DNA of 64,000 bases from Methylobacter sp015476545. Its GTDB lineage: Bacteria > Pseudomonadota > Gammaproteobacteria > Methylococcales > Methylomonadaceae. The position numbers and the translations under genes were made by a program. How positions within the stretch are numbered: position 1 is the stretch's first letter; every line of letters begins with the position of its first letter. The stretch lies in the NCBI RefSeq assembly GCF_052162025.1, contig NZ_CP197401.1, positions 3,472,001-3,536,000 of the forward strand, in the 5' to 3' direction. Below the pieces are notes generated by a model that searched no databases, had not been told where the DNA came from, and saw nothing but the letters and a program-made list of their open reading frames with translations. Below, in pieces: positions 8,135 through 16,592 of this stretch.

Positions 8135-9416
8135 GTGCCCAAGCCGGTTCACGCACTTCACTACTATCAAAGACCAGTTTTTGCTGCATTTTACCATCGA
8201 TTGATACGGCCGATAAGTAACCGGTGCCGCCTTTCCGTGACGCATACAAAATCAGATTGCCGTTCGGAGCAAAGCTGGGAGACTCATCCAGACGCCCTTC
8301 AGTCAGGACATTGACTGTACGGGTTGCCATGTCCATGACGGCAATACGATAGTCGCCACGGTTGCCATGCACCATCGCTATATTTTTGCCATCCGGTGAA
8401 AAACTGGCCCCCGCGTTGTAATCGCCGGTAAACGTCAGCCTTTTTTCCCCGCCGCCGCTGCTGGGCATGATATACAGTTGCGGCTTGCCGCCTCTATCCG
8501 ATGTAAAGACGATATGGCTGCCGTCAGGCGACCAGGTCGGCTCGGTATCGATCGCATAGCTTTGAGTCAGCTTGGTCAATGAACGCGAAGACAGGTCCAG
8601 CACATAAATATCGGGGTTGCCGTCTTTGGACAAGGTCAGCGCCAACTTCTGTCCGTCAGGCGACCAGGCCGGCGCACCATTAATGCCGGGGAATTCGGCC
8701 ACTTTTTGCCGCTCGCCTGTTGCCAGCGTCTGCACATAAACGCCGGCCGTTTTTCTCTCAAACGATACATAGGCCACTTTTCTGCCGTCGGGTGACCAGG
8801 CTGGCGACATTAATGGCTCAGGCGATGACGCGATGGTTTGAGGATTGAATCCGTCGGCATCGGCGACTTGCAGCCTGTGTATGCGCTGATTGCCGCCTTG
8901 CGACTGGCTGGTGATATAGATGATCCGGCCGCTGAAGACTCCTTTAATGCCGGTCAGCTTTTCATAAATAATATCGCTGATCTGGTGTGCCGTCCGGCGC
9001 AGCTCAGACGGCGGCGAGGCCATTCGGTAGCCCAATACCTGCGTGCCTTTATAGACATCGAACACTTGGAACTCAATATTATATTGTCCCGCGCCCTCTG
9101 CCACTTGTCCGATAACCAGATAGTTCTGCCCTAAAGACTGCCATTCGTTGAATCTGACCGCATCTGCCGTTGTCGGCCTGCTCAGCATGCTCTGTTCGTC
9201 CAGCGTTTTAAAATAACCGCTACGCCCCAGATCTGCATTAACAATCGAACTGATATCAACAGGCATACCGGATGCCCCTTGAAAACCGAAAGGCACGATA
9301 GCAATAGGCATGGCGCTCTCAATACCTTCGGTAATTTCAATATTCATTTCGGCATGGGTGATCGGGGCATGAAACCCGATCAGGCCGACTAACAACATTC
9401 TTCTAAAAAAACTCAC
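8130..9416 (-). CDS. tolB: Tol-Pal system beta-propeller protein TolB
   Basis: TolB is a periplasmic protein that links Pal to the TolA-driven inner membrane motor. The 428-residue product has a signal peptide ending THAEM, an N-terminal TolB domain, and a six-bladed WD40-like propeller with repeated SPDG motifs (WSPDGRKVAYVSF, WSPDGQKLALTLS, WSPDGSHIVFTSD, FSPDGKNIAMVHG). The start is GTG at 9416, supported by AGAGGA six bases upstream. Its C-terminus overlaps a MITE-like palindrome by a few bases. Confidence 0.95.
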   Translation of the reverse strand: MSFFRRMLLVGLIGFHAPITHAEMNIEITEGIESAMPIAIVPFGFQGASGMPVDISSIVNADLGRSGYFKTLDEQSMLSRPTTADAVRFNEWQSLGQNYLVIGQVAEGAGQYNIEFQVFDVYKGTQVLGYRMASPPSELRRTAHQISDIIYEKLTGIKGVFSGRIIYITSQSQGGNQRIHRLQVADADGFNPQTIASSPEPLMSPAWSPDGRKVAYVSFERKTAGVYVQTLATGERQKVAEFPGINGAPAWSPDGQKLALTLSKDGNPDIYVLDLSSRSLTKLTQSYAIDTEPTWSPDGSHIVFTSDRGGKPQLYIMPSSGGGEKRLTFTGDYNAGASFSPDGKNIAMVHGNRGDYRIAVMDMATRTVNVLTEGRLDESPSFAPNGNLILYASRKGGTGYLSAVSIDGKMQQKLVFDSSEVREPAWAP

Positions 9417-9513
9417 ATTATTTCCTCTGTCATTTAATTCAAAAAACCGGTTGACATCACCTGACCTGCCAATAAACGTCCTTACCTAAATAACAACGGG
9501 TAGAACAACACAT

Positions 9514-11298
9514 TTATCCTCTCGGCTCGAATGTGAACGTAAACGATCTAAACTCTTTGTTAAACAATTCCCTATCCGTAGGTACAGGCAGCGGCTGAGC
9601 TTTTAAAACGGCATTGACCGCGGAATTATCAAACATTTCATCGCCACTGGATGCAATAACAACGGGCTCACCGATTACCTGACCGCCAGAAGTCAATCTG
9701 ACTTGGATAGTGCATCTCATGCCGGCTGCAGCGGTAGGCGAACGAATCCAGCTGTGATTTACTTTTGTCTTAATCGCATTTATCGCCTGATCTCCGGCTG
9801 CAGCTCTCGCTGCTCTGGCCGCTTCGGCATCGGCCTTGGCCTTTGCTATTGCCGCCTGCTCCGCTGCGGCTTTAGCTGCTGCGACTCTTTCCGCTTCAGC
9901 CTTTGCAGCCGCGGCCTTTTCCGCGGCGGCTTTCTCGGCTGCCGCCTTTTCAGCGGCCGCTTTTCGCGCAGCTTCAGCTTTCTCAGCTGCCGCCTTTTCA
10001 GCAGCGGCTTTTCGAGTAGCTTCGGCTTTCTCAGCTGCCGCTTTTTCAGCAGCAGCTTTTCGCGCAGCTTCGGCTTTCTCGGCTGCAGCCTTTTCAGCGG
10101 CAGCTTTTCGGGCAGCTTCGGCTTTCTCGGCTGCAGCCTTTTCAGCGGCCGCTTTTCGAACGGCTTCGGCTTTCTCGGCTGCAGCCTTTTCAGCGGCCGC
10201 TTTTCGCGCAGCTTCAGCTTTCTCGGCTGCCGCTTTTTCAGCGGCCGCTTTTCGAACAGCTTCAGCTTTCTCGGCTGCCGCTTTTTCAGCGGCGGCTTTT
10301 CGCGCAGCTTCGGCTTTCTCGGCTGCCGCTTTTTCAGCGGCCGCTTTTCGAACAGCTTCGGCTTTCTCGGCTGCCGCTTTTTCAGCGGCGGCTTTTCGCG
10401 CAGCTTCGGCTTTCTCGGCTGCCGCTTTTTCAGCGGCGGCTTTTCGGGCGACTTCGGCTTTCTCAGCTGCCGCTTTTTCAGCGGCGGCTTTTCGGGCGAC
10501 TTCGGCTTTCTCAGCTGCCTTTGCTCTTGCTATTTCAGCCTGCTCTGCTGCGGCTTTGGCAGCCGCGGTTCTTTCCGCTTCAGCCTTTGCGGCTGCGGCT
10601 TTTTCCGCGGCAACTTTCTCGGCAGCAGCCTTTTCAGCTGCTTCAGCGGCGGCTTTTACTTTTGCAGCCTCGGCTTTTTCAGCCGCTTCTTTTCGCGCAG
10701 CTTCGGCTTTCTCAGCCGCAGCTTTAGCTCGGGCAGCCTCGGCCTTCTCGGCAGCTGCTTTCTCGACTGCTGCCTTTTCAGCAGCTGCTTTGGCTTTAGC
10801 GGCTTCCGCAGCTGCTTTTGCTCTTGCTATTTCAGCCTGCTCTGCTGCGGCTTTAGCAGCCGCGGTTCTTTCCGCTTCAGCCTTTGCGGCTGCGGCCTTT
10901 TCCGCGGCAACTTTCTCGGCAGCAGCCTTTTCAGCTGCTTCAGCAACGGCTTTTACTTTTGCAGCCTCGGCTTTTTCAGCAGCTTCTTTTCGGGCAGTTT
11001 CGGCTTCCTCGGCTGCAGCCGCTTTTTCCGCCTCGGCTTTGGCGGCTTCGGCTTTTTGCTGCTCGGCTAATTGTTGGCGTTTCAATGCAGTGGCTTTTTG
11101 CTCAGCCTGCTTCTCAGCTTTAGTATCGGCTTCCTGAGGCGCGTCAATTTCTTCCAGCGAAGCCTGGATAATTTCCGGCGCTGGCTCGCTGCTTTGTTTA
11201 GGCTTGGTATCGAAACTTAACGCAAACAGGCTAAAGAGAACAACATGCAAAGCTAAAGCCAGGAGAAATGGCTTTACAAATCGTTTTTGACTATCCAT
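9514..11298 (-). CDS. tolA: Tol-Pal system protein TolA with an expanded alanine/lysine helical domain
   Basis: TolA spans the periplasm and carries force from TolQR to TolB-Pal. Domain I is one membrane helix near residues 10-30 (FLLALALHVVLFSLFALSF). Domain II (about 60-500) is almost entirely K, A, E and R and includes about twelve copies of a 16-residue unit of the form KAAAEKAAAEKAEAAR, encoded by 48-base repeats at roughly 9940-10515. Domain III (last ~90 residues, IKTKVNHSWIRSPT onward) is the compact TolB-binding domain. At 594 residues it is far longer than the 421 of E. coli, entirely because of domain II. A ~200-base segment is also duplicated within it. Confidence 0.93.
   Translation of the reverse strand: MDSQKRFVKPFLLALALHVVLFSLFALSFDTKPKQSSEPAPEIIQASLEEIDAPQEADTKAEKQAEQKATALKRQQLAEQQKAEAAKAEAEKAAAAEEAETARKEAAEKAEAAKVKAVAEAAEKAAAEKVAAEKAAAAKAEAERTAAAKAAAEQAEIARAKAAAEAAKAKAAAEKAAVEKAAAEKAEAARAKAAAEKAEAARKEAAEKAEAAKVKAAAEAAEKAAAEKVAAEKAAAAKAEAERTAAAKAAAEQAEIARAKAAEKAEVARKAAAEKAAAEKAEVARKAAAEKAAAEKAEAARKAAAEKAAAEKAEAVRKAAAEKAAAEKAEAARKAAAEKAAAEKAEAVRKAAAEKAAAEKAEAARKAAAEKAAAEKAEAVRKAAAEKAAAEKAEAARKAAAEKAAAEKAEAARKAAAEKAAAEKAEATRKAAAEKAAAEKAEAARKAAAEKAAAEKAAAEKAAAAKAEAERVAAAKAAAEQAAIAKAKADAEAARAARAAAGDQAINAIKTKVNHSWIRSPTAAAGMRCTIQVRLTSGGQVIGEPVVIASSGDEMFDNSAVNAVLKAQPLPVPTDRELFNKEFRSFTFTFEPRG
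9940..10515. repeat. 48-bp tandem repeat inside tolA, about 12 copies
   Basis: On the plus strand the unit reads as GCAGCTTCGGCTTTCTCGGC, then GCCGCTTTTTCAGCGGC and GGCTTTTCG. Copies differ mainly at one codon (KAEAAR, KAEAVR, KAEVAR, KAEATR). The number of copies was counted from the protein. Such arrays change length by slippage or recombination without breaking the frame. Confidence 0.85.
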
Positions 11299-11305
11299 TT
11301 ACTTT

Positions 11306-11752
11306 CTATTTATCTTCAGGTTTAGTCATCAACCCTACATTGCTCAGTAAACCGGTCTTTTTCAGCTCAGCCATTAATTTGACCACCTTGCCATAGCCGA
11401 GCGTTTCATCGGCATTGATCAGAACCTGGGTTTGCGGCTTGCCGCTCAGGACGGCTGTCACGCGCCCAGTTATTTCTTCCGGCTGTATGGGTTCATCCTT
11501 GCCGTCGCCATTGCTGATAAAGTATTGCTCCTGTTTATCGATAGTCACGACAAGCGGCGGATCATCCTTCTGTTCCACGGTTGCCGATTCAGCCTTGGGC
11601 AGATCGACTTTCACGCCGGTCTGTAGCATAGGCGTCGTGATCATGAAGATGATCAGCAATACCAGCGTAACGTCAATGTAGGGAACGACATTGATTTCCG
11701 CCATGGGTTTTCTTCGGCCGCGGCCGCGTTTGCTGCTTTCTACCGGACTCAT
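11306..11752 (-). CDS. tolR: Tol-Pal system protein TolR
   Basis: TolR is an ExbD-like inner membrane protein that forms the proton-driven motor with TolQ. The 148-residue product has a single N-terminal helix with the functional aspartate (INVVPYIDVTLVLLIIFMI) and a periplasmic ExbD/TolR domain. Its start overlaps the tolQ stop by 4 bases and tolA begins 7 bases after its stop. Confidence 0.95.
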   Translation of the reverse strand: MSPVESSKRGRGRRKPMAEINVVPYIDVTLVLLIIFMITTPMLQTGVKVDLPKAESATVEQKDDPPLVVTIDKQEQYFISNGDGKDEPIQPEEITGRVTAVLSGKPQTQVLINADETLGYGKVVKLMAELKKTGLLSNVGLMTKPEDK

Positions 11753-12426
11753 TTGTTGTGCGCCTGTCTTTGCAATAATACGACGAACTCTTCAACGAAC
11801 AAGTCATAACGTCCTGTCAGCCGGTCCAGACGCGTGGAGAAACGGTTATAGGAAACAACGGCCGGAATCGCGGCGAACAGGCCGATGGCCGTTGCGATCA
11901 AGGCCTCGGCAATACCTGGCGCCACTTGCGCCAATGTCGCCTGCTGGACATTGCCCAAGGAACGGAATGAATTCATGATGCCCCATACCGTACCGAACAA
12001 GCCGACATAAGGGCTGGTCGAGCCGACGGTCGCCAGAAACGGCAGATGCTCATCAAGACGGTCCAGTTCGCGCGACAGTTCGATGCGCATGGCGCGCTGG
12101 GCGCTTTCCACTTGTACGGCGGGCTCGACATTGCCGGTCTGGCGCATGCGGGAGAATTCCTTGTAGCCGGCCAGGAATATTTTTTCTATGCCTTCCGGCT
12201 CGAAGTCTTTCGATGTCAGTTTTCTGTAAAGATCGGCCAGCGGCACGCCGGACCAGAATTGTTCTTCGAACTCGTCGGTAATTTCCAGAGCCCGAATCAG
12301 CACTTTGCGTTTGGAAAAGATAAATGTCCATGATACGACTGAAGCCGTCAGCAATATCAGCATGACAAATTGAACGACGAAACTCGCTTCTGTGATCAAA
12401 TGAAAAATGGATAAATCAGTACTCAT
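11749..12426 (-). CDS. tolQ: Tol-Pal system protein TolQ
   Basis: TolQ is an ExbB-like proton channel subunit of the inner membrane. The 225-residue product has three hydrophobic segments: near 15-40 (FVVQFVMLILLTASVVSWTF), and two conserved C-terminal helices around GLFGTVWGIMNSF and EALIATAIGLFAAIPAVV. It overlaps the end of ybgC by 11 bases, as in other proteobacterial tol operons. Confidence 0.96.
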   Translation of the reverse strand: MSTDLSIFHLITEASFVVQFVMLILLTASVVSWTFIFSKRKVLIRALEITDEFEEQFWSGVPLADLYRKLTSKDFEPEGIEKIFLAGYKEFSRMRQTGNVEPAVQVESAQRAMRIELSRELDRLDEHLPFLATVGSTSPYVGLFGTVWGIMNSFRSLGNVQQATLAQVAPGIAEALIATAIGLFAAIPAVVSYNRFSTRLDRLTGRYDLFVEEFVVLLQRQAHNK

Positions 12427-12817
12427 TCTTTAACTGCTCTTGTAATTTCTCAGGAATAGCTTTAGGGCGCATGGTTTGCGCATCCAGACAGGCAATTCGG
12501 ATTATGCCCTTGCATAAAACCTCATCGCCTCGTGTAATTTCTTGCTCAAAATCAAAACTGGCTTTTTTGACAAGGCTCAAGTCGGCATTGACCTGTAGTT
12601 GCTCGTTGAATCGGGCCGGAGTCAGGTAATCGACCTGGATAGAGCGCACGACAAAGATAATACCCTCCGCCATCAACTGATCCTGTTCATACCCCATCGC
12701 CCTCAACATTTCGGTCCTTGCCCGCTCGAAGAACTTCAGGTAGTTGGCGTAATACACCACGCCGCCTGCATCAGTGTCTTCGTAATAAACCCGTACTGGC
12801 CAGATAAATTTTTTCAT
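12416..12817 (-). CDS. ybgC: Acyl-CoA thioesterase YbgC
   Basis: A hotdog-fold thioesterase encoded first in the tol-pal operon. The 133-residue protein has the family signature VYYEDTDAGGVVYYANYLKF, here seen as YYEDTDAGGVVYYANY, with the catalytic aspartate, and ERARTEMLRAMG. Its function in cell-envelope lipid metabolism is known from E. coli and Helicobacter; here it is inferred from family and place. Confidence 0.94.
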   Translation of the reverse strand: MKKFIWPVRVYYEDTDAGGVVYYANYLKFFERARTEMLRAMGYEQDQLMAEGIIFVVRSIQVDYLTPARFNEQLQVNADLSLVKKASFDFEQEITRGDEVLCKGIIRIACLDAQTMRPKAIPEKLQEQLKNEY

Positions 12818-12870
12818 TATTCTTTATTCCCTCATTGATGAGTCCTCTAAAACTGCGCTGATATCAAAAA

Positions 12871-12915
12871 TACGCTTTAAAGCGTAAAAAGGGCGACTAA
12901 AAAGCCACCCTTTTA
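12871..12915. terminator. Palindrome and bidirectional terminator-like hairpin between ruvB and ybgC
   Basis: TACGCTTTAAAGCGTA at 12871-12886 is a perfect palindrome. It is followed by AAAAAGGGCGACT pairing imperfectly with AGCCACCCTTTT (about 12886-12914). The second hairpin has A runs on the left and T runs on the right and would end the ruv transcript before ybgC. Confidence 0.55.
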
Positions 12916-12947
12916 TGTCCTTGCGTTCCTGATCAAATAAAAAATTA

Positions 12948-13982
12948 TTATGTAAATATATCTTCCGATACGCCCAGCTGTTGCGGCGGCTGCAGGCCAA
13001 AATGCAGATAGGCGTGCTGCGTCACCACGCGCCCGCGCGGCGTGCGCATAATGAACCCCTGCTGCAGCAAATACGGCTCCAGCACGTCTTCAATCGTGCC
13101 GCGCTCCTCGCTGATGGCCGCCGCCAGCGTGTCGAGCCCCACCGGCCCGCCGGCAAAATTTTCAATCATGGTCAGCAGCAGCTTGCGGTCCTGCGCATCG
13201 AAACCGTTGTTATCGACTTTCAGCATGGTCAGCGCCTGGTTGGCGATTTCCTGCGTCACGATGCCGTTGCCTTTGACTTCGGCAAAATCGCGCACGCGGC
13301 GCAGCAAGCGGTTGGCGATACGGGGCGTGCCGCGCGACCTGCGCGCAATCTCAAAGGCGCCGGCCTGCTCCATGTTGACGCCCAGCATTCTTGCCGAACG
13401 CGCGACGATGCTGGCCAGTTCATCGACCGTATAAAACTCCAGTCTTTGCACGATGCCGAAACGGTCGCGCAGCGGCGAAGTCAAAAGACCTGCGCGGGTC
13501 GTCGCGCCCACCAGCGTGAACGGCGGCAGGTCCAGCTTGATGGAGCGCGCGGCCGGCCCTTCGCCGATCATGATATCGATCTGATAATCTTCCATCGCCG
13601 GATACAGAATCTCTTCAACCGCCGGGCTCAAACGATGGATTTCATCGATGAACAACACGTCATGCGCTTCAAGATTGGTCAGCAGCGCGGCGAGATCGCC
13701 GGCCTTGTCGAGCACAGGCCCTGAAGTCTGGCGAATATTGACGCCCATCTCGGCCGCAATGATATTGGCCAGCGTGGTTTTGCCCAGGCCAGGAGGGCCA
13801 AAAATCAGGACATGATCCAAAGCTTCCTGACGCGCAGTAGCCGCCTGAATGAAAATCTCCATCTGCGCGCACAACTCTTTCTGGCCCACGTAATCGGCCA
13901 GGCGCTTGGGCCGGATAGCCCGATCCTGCCGCTCTTCATCGGAAAGCCTGTGGGCAGTCACTATGCGATCTCTTTCTATCAT
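12948..13982 (-). CDS. ruvB: Holliday junction branch migration helicase RuvB
   Basis: RuvB is the AAA+ motor that drives branch migration with RuvA. The 344-residue protein shows Walker A (FGPPGLGKTTLANII), Walker B (DVLFIDEIHRL), sensor 1 (GATTRAG), the arginine finger region (SPLRDRFG) and the C-terminal winged helix (TPRGRVVTQHAYLHFG). It overlaps ruvA by 4 bases. Confidence 0.97.
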   Translation of the reverse strand: MIERDRIVTAHRLSDEERQDRAIRPKRLADYVGQKELCAQMEIFIQAATARQEALDHVLIFGPPGLGKTTLANIIAAEMGVNIRQTSGPVLDKAGDLAALLTNLEAHDVLFIDEIHRLSPAVEEILYPAMEDYQIDIMIGEGPAARSIKLDLPPFTLVGATTRAGLLTSPLRDRFGIVQRLEFYTVDELASIVARSARMLGVNMEQAGAFEIARRSRGTPRIANRLLRRVRDFAEVKGNGIVTQEIANQALTMLKVDNNGFDAQDRKLLLTMIENFAGGPVGLDTLAAAISEERGTIEDVLEPYLLQQGFIMRTPRGRVVTQHAYLHFGLQPPQQLGVSEDIFT

Positions 13983-14575
13983 CTTAAGGCGCCTTGCAAT
14001 GCCAACCGGATAATATCTTCACAGCTTTTATCTTCCGTGCTGATGCCTTGCACCATTTTCGCGGCATCCTGCGGCTTGTAGCCTAATGCACATAAAGCAC
14101 TGATAGCTTCCTGCCTGGGATTGCCCGCCAGAGCCATCGAAACATCGACCCGCACCGGCGCCGCATCCCCCAAATTCGGCAGCCTGTCGCGCATTTCAAT
14201 TATCAGCCGTTCGGCGGTTTTCTTGCCTACGCCCGGCAAACGAACCAGCGCCTGTATGTCGCCGTTCAGGATGCACTGATGAAACTCATCCGCGCTCTGG
14301 CCTGATAAAATCGTCAAAGCCAGCTTGGGACCGACGCCGTTGACCTTGATCAGATTCCTGAACATCAGGCGATCGGCTTCGGTTGAAAACCCGAACAGAA
14401 TATGGGCATCTTCGCGAACGACAAGATGCGTGTGCAACTGGACTTCTTCGCCGATGGCCGGCAGATTGTAAAAAGTCGTCATCGGTGCTTCGACTTCATA
14501 GCCGACGCCGTGCACATCGAGCAACAGCATAGGCGGCGCTTTATGCACCAACTTGCCGCGTAAAAAACCTATCAT
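13979..14575 (-). CDS. ruvA: Holliday junction DNA-binding protein RuvA
   Basis: RuvA forms tetramers that hold the Holliday junction for RuvB. The 198-residue product starts MIGFLRGKLVHK, has the OB fold, two helix-hairpin-helix motifs (VNGVGPKLALTILSG and LPGVGKKTAERLIIEMRDRL) and the C-terminal RuvB-binding domain. The reading frame is open further upstream to 14806, but that part lies inside ruvC and is not RuvA; ATG 14575 overlaps the ruvC stop. Confidence 0.96.
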   Translation of the reverse strand: MIGFLRGKLVHKAPPMLLLDVHGVGYEVEAPMTTFYNLPAIGEEVQLHTHLVVREDAHILFGFSTEADRLMFRNLIKVNGVGPKLALTILSGQSADEFHQCILNGDIQALVRLPGVGKKTAERLIIEMRDRLPNLGDAAPVRVDVSMALAGNPRQEAISALCALGYKPQDAAKMVQGISTEDKSCEDIIRLALQGALR

Positions 14576-15072
14576 CTCAATACTCTCTGCTGCAAACGCA
14601 ACGCAGTCTGCCGGTAGTGGGCATGACAAAGCGAAAGCCCCAGCGCATCGCTGGCATCGATCTGCAGCTCGCCCTGCAGATTCAGCAGAATTTTCACCAT
14701 GTGCTGAACCTGGAGCTTTTCGGCGCTGCCCTTGCCCACCAGCGCCTGCTTGACCTGGCGGGCGGCGTATTCGAACACCGGCAGGCCGGTTACCTGAACC
14801 GCGCAAATGGCCGCGCCGCGGGCTTGCCCGAGCTTGAGCGCGGAATCGGCATTTTTATGCATGAACACCTGTTCTATAGCCATTTGCTCAGGTTGATATA
14901 AGTCGACAATTTCCAGAATACCGTCAAAGATTTGCTTGAGCCGGTCAGGGAAATAGTCGGCATTAATGCGGATACTGCCGCTGGCTATATAGCTATAACC
15001 ACGCGGCGAATGCTCGATAATGCCGTAGCCGGTAATTCTTGAACCAGGATCTATCCCCAAAATACGCGTCAC
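14572..15072 (-). CDS. ruvC: Crossover junction endodeoxyribonuclease RuvC
   Basis: RuvC cuts Holliday junctions symmetrically. The 166-residue protein has the first catalytic aspartate in ILGIDPGSRITGYG, the glutamate in MAIEQVFMHKN, and the paired aspartates in DASDALGLSLCHAH. It heads the ruvC-ruvA-ruvB operon and follows yebC, a common gammaproteobacterial order. Confidence 0.97.
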   Translation of the reverse strand: MTRILGIDPGSRITGYGIIEHSPRGYSYIASGSIRINADYFPDRLKQIFDGILEIVDLYQPEQMAIEQVFMHKNADSALKLGQARGAAICAVQVTGLPVFEYAARQVKQALVGKGSAEKLQVQHMVKILLNLQGELQIDASDALGLSLCHAHYRQTALRLQQRVLR

Positions 15073-15123
15073 AATGAATGGTGTCTACCAGTGATAATTT
15101 CAAGACTGAAAAGCCAATATGCC

Positions 15124-15873
15124 TTATTCAGACAACTGTTCCATGATATCGTTGCTGATATCGGCGTTGGAGTAGACGTTTTGCACGTCGTCCAGGTCTT
15201 CCAGCCGCTCTATCAGACGCATCATTTTCTCTGCGGTTTCGGCGTCGAGCTCGGTGTTGGTTGACGCCTGCATCGTGATCTCGGCATTTTCAGGCTGAAA
15301 ACCTGCTGCAATCAGGGCATCTTTGACTTCCAGGTAATTTTCCGGTGTGGTCATGACATCCTTCGAGCCGTCATCGTTGCTCACGACGTCGTCTGCGCCG
15401 GCTTCCAGAGCCGCTTCCATCAGCGCGTCTTCATCGACTGAATCGGCATAAGAGATAATGCCAACCTTGGTAAACATATAACCCACGGAGCCGTCGGTAC
15501 CCAGATTGCCGCCCGCTTTGCTGAAGGCATGGCGTACTTCGGCAACGGTGCGGTTGCGGTTATCGGTCAAGCAGTCAACCATGACGGCCGTACCGCCTGG
15601 ACCATAGCCCTCATAACGCACTTCCTCGTAGTTGACGCCTTCCTGCGTACCGGTGGCTTTTTTGATGGCGTTTTCAATGGTATCGCGCTTCATATTGGCG
15701 CCCAGACCTTTGTCTATTGCTGTCCGCAAAGACGGGTTAGTCGCAGGGTCGCCGCCGCCGGATCTTGCCGCTACTGAAATTTCTCTGAGGATTTTAGTGA
15801 AAAGCTTGCCGCGCAAGGCGTCCTGTCCGGCTTTGCGGTGTTTGATATTAGCCCATTTACTATGTCCAGCCAT
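15124..15873 (-). CDS. yebC: YebC/PmpR family probable transcriptional regulator
   Basis: A 249-residue member of the YebC/TACO1 family, starting MAGHSKWANIKHRKAGQD and ending in the usual acidic tail (VYSNADISNDIMEQL). Members have been described as DNA-binding regulators and as translation factors for polyproline stretches. It lies just upstream of ruvC, its usual neighbour. Confidence 0.95.
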   Translation of the reverse strand: MAGHSKWANIKHRKAGQDALRGKLFTKILREISVAARSGGGDPATNPSLRTAIDKGLGANMKRDTIENAIKKATGTQEGVNYEEVRYEGYGPGGTAVMVDCLTDNRNRTVAEVRHAFSKAGGNLGTDGSVGYMFTKVGIISYADSVDEDALMEAALEAGADDVVSNDDGSKDVMTTPENYLEVKDALIAAGFQPENAEITMQASTNTELDAETAEKMMRLIERLEDLDDVQNVYSNADISNDIMEQLSE

Positions 15874-15941
15874 TGTCTCTCTCTAGTAACAGTTTAAAAT
15901 TTATCAATTTTAACATCCTGCACGGCGCTAATCGATACACT

Positions 15942-16583
15942 TTATAAAATATACGGCAGAACGTCGGTCAATGAAGGTCCAGAAACAAAAACATCGGCTT
16001 GCTCATGCACAATAGCCCGGTCCGTCACGCCGCCGAAACCGATCACATAAGCGCCTGCCCGCTTGGCTTCTATGTCGGTCTTACCGTCGCCAATCATAAC
16101 GACAGAGGCTTGCGGCCTGCTTAACTCCCGGCAACAATCCGCCTTGCCGCCTGTCCTGGCTAAAGGCGAAGCTTGGTCGTAGCCGCGATAGCAGCCTTCT
16201 TCGTCAAAATAAACATTGACGGCGTGCACATGGCTTTCGGCCAGATCCAGATACCGGGCCAAAGGCAACAGCGCCTGCCGGATGCCGCCGCTGATGATAT
16301 GCAGTTCCTTGCCTTGCGCCGACAGCGTCTCGAACACCTGCTCGACCCCCTGGACGATTTCCTCAATGTACAAATCCGCCAGCCAGTCGATGCTGGACTG
16401 ATCCGGCTTTACCAGCGCCAAACGTTGCCCATAAACCGCTTCCAGCGGCACCTCGCCGTTCATGGCCGCCTCGGTCAGCCTGGACATTTCTTCGCCCAGC
16501 CCAACGCGCCGGGCCAGTTCGTCTATGCCTTCGACCCAGCTTAAGGTGCTGTCACAATCAAAACAAACGATATTGAAACTCAT
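15942..16583 (-). CDS. HAD-IB family phosphatase, SerB-like
   Basis: A 213-residue haloacid dehalogenase phosphatase. Motif I is CFDCDSTLSWVEG (nucleophile DxDST), motif II is HIISGG, and motif III is MIGDGKTDIEAKRAG. The motif I form and cap size fit phosphoserine phosphatases. It sits 9 bases after serA, so an assignment as the serine-pathway phosphatase is attractive, although the step between (SerC) is not here and other small phosphate esters could be substrates. Confidence 0.8.
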   Translation of the reverse strand: MSFNIVCFDCDSTLSWVEGIDELARRVGLGEEMSRLTEAAMNGEVPLEAVYGQRLALVKPDQSSIDWLADLYIEEIVQGVEQVFETLSAQGKELHIISGGIRQALLPLARYLDLAESHVHAVNVYFDEEGCYRGYDQASPLARTGGKADCCRELSRPQASVVMIGDGKTDIEAKRAGAYVIGFGGVTDRAIVHEQADVFVSGPSLTDVLPYIL

Positions 16584-16592
16584 ACTCTGAAC

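Noticed and set aside
9703..11137. Two long plus-strand frames across tolA rich in serine, phenylalanine and alanine
   Set aside because: They are antisense shadows of the low-complexity KAAAE repeat, whose composition removes stop codons in other frames.
14576..14806. Extended N-terminus for RuvA
   Set aside because: The extra codons lie within ruvC in another frame, and RuvA proteins start MIGxLRG.
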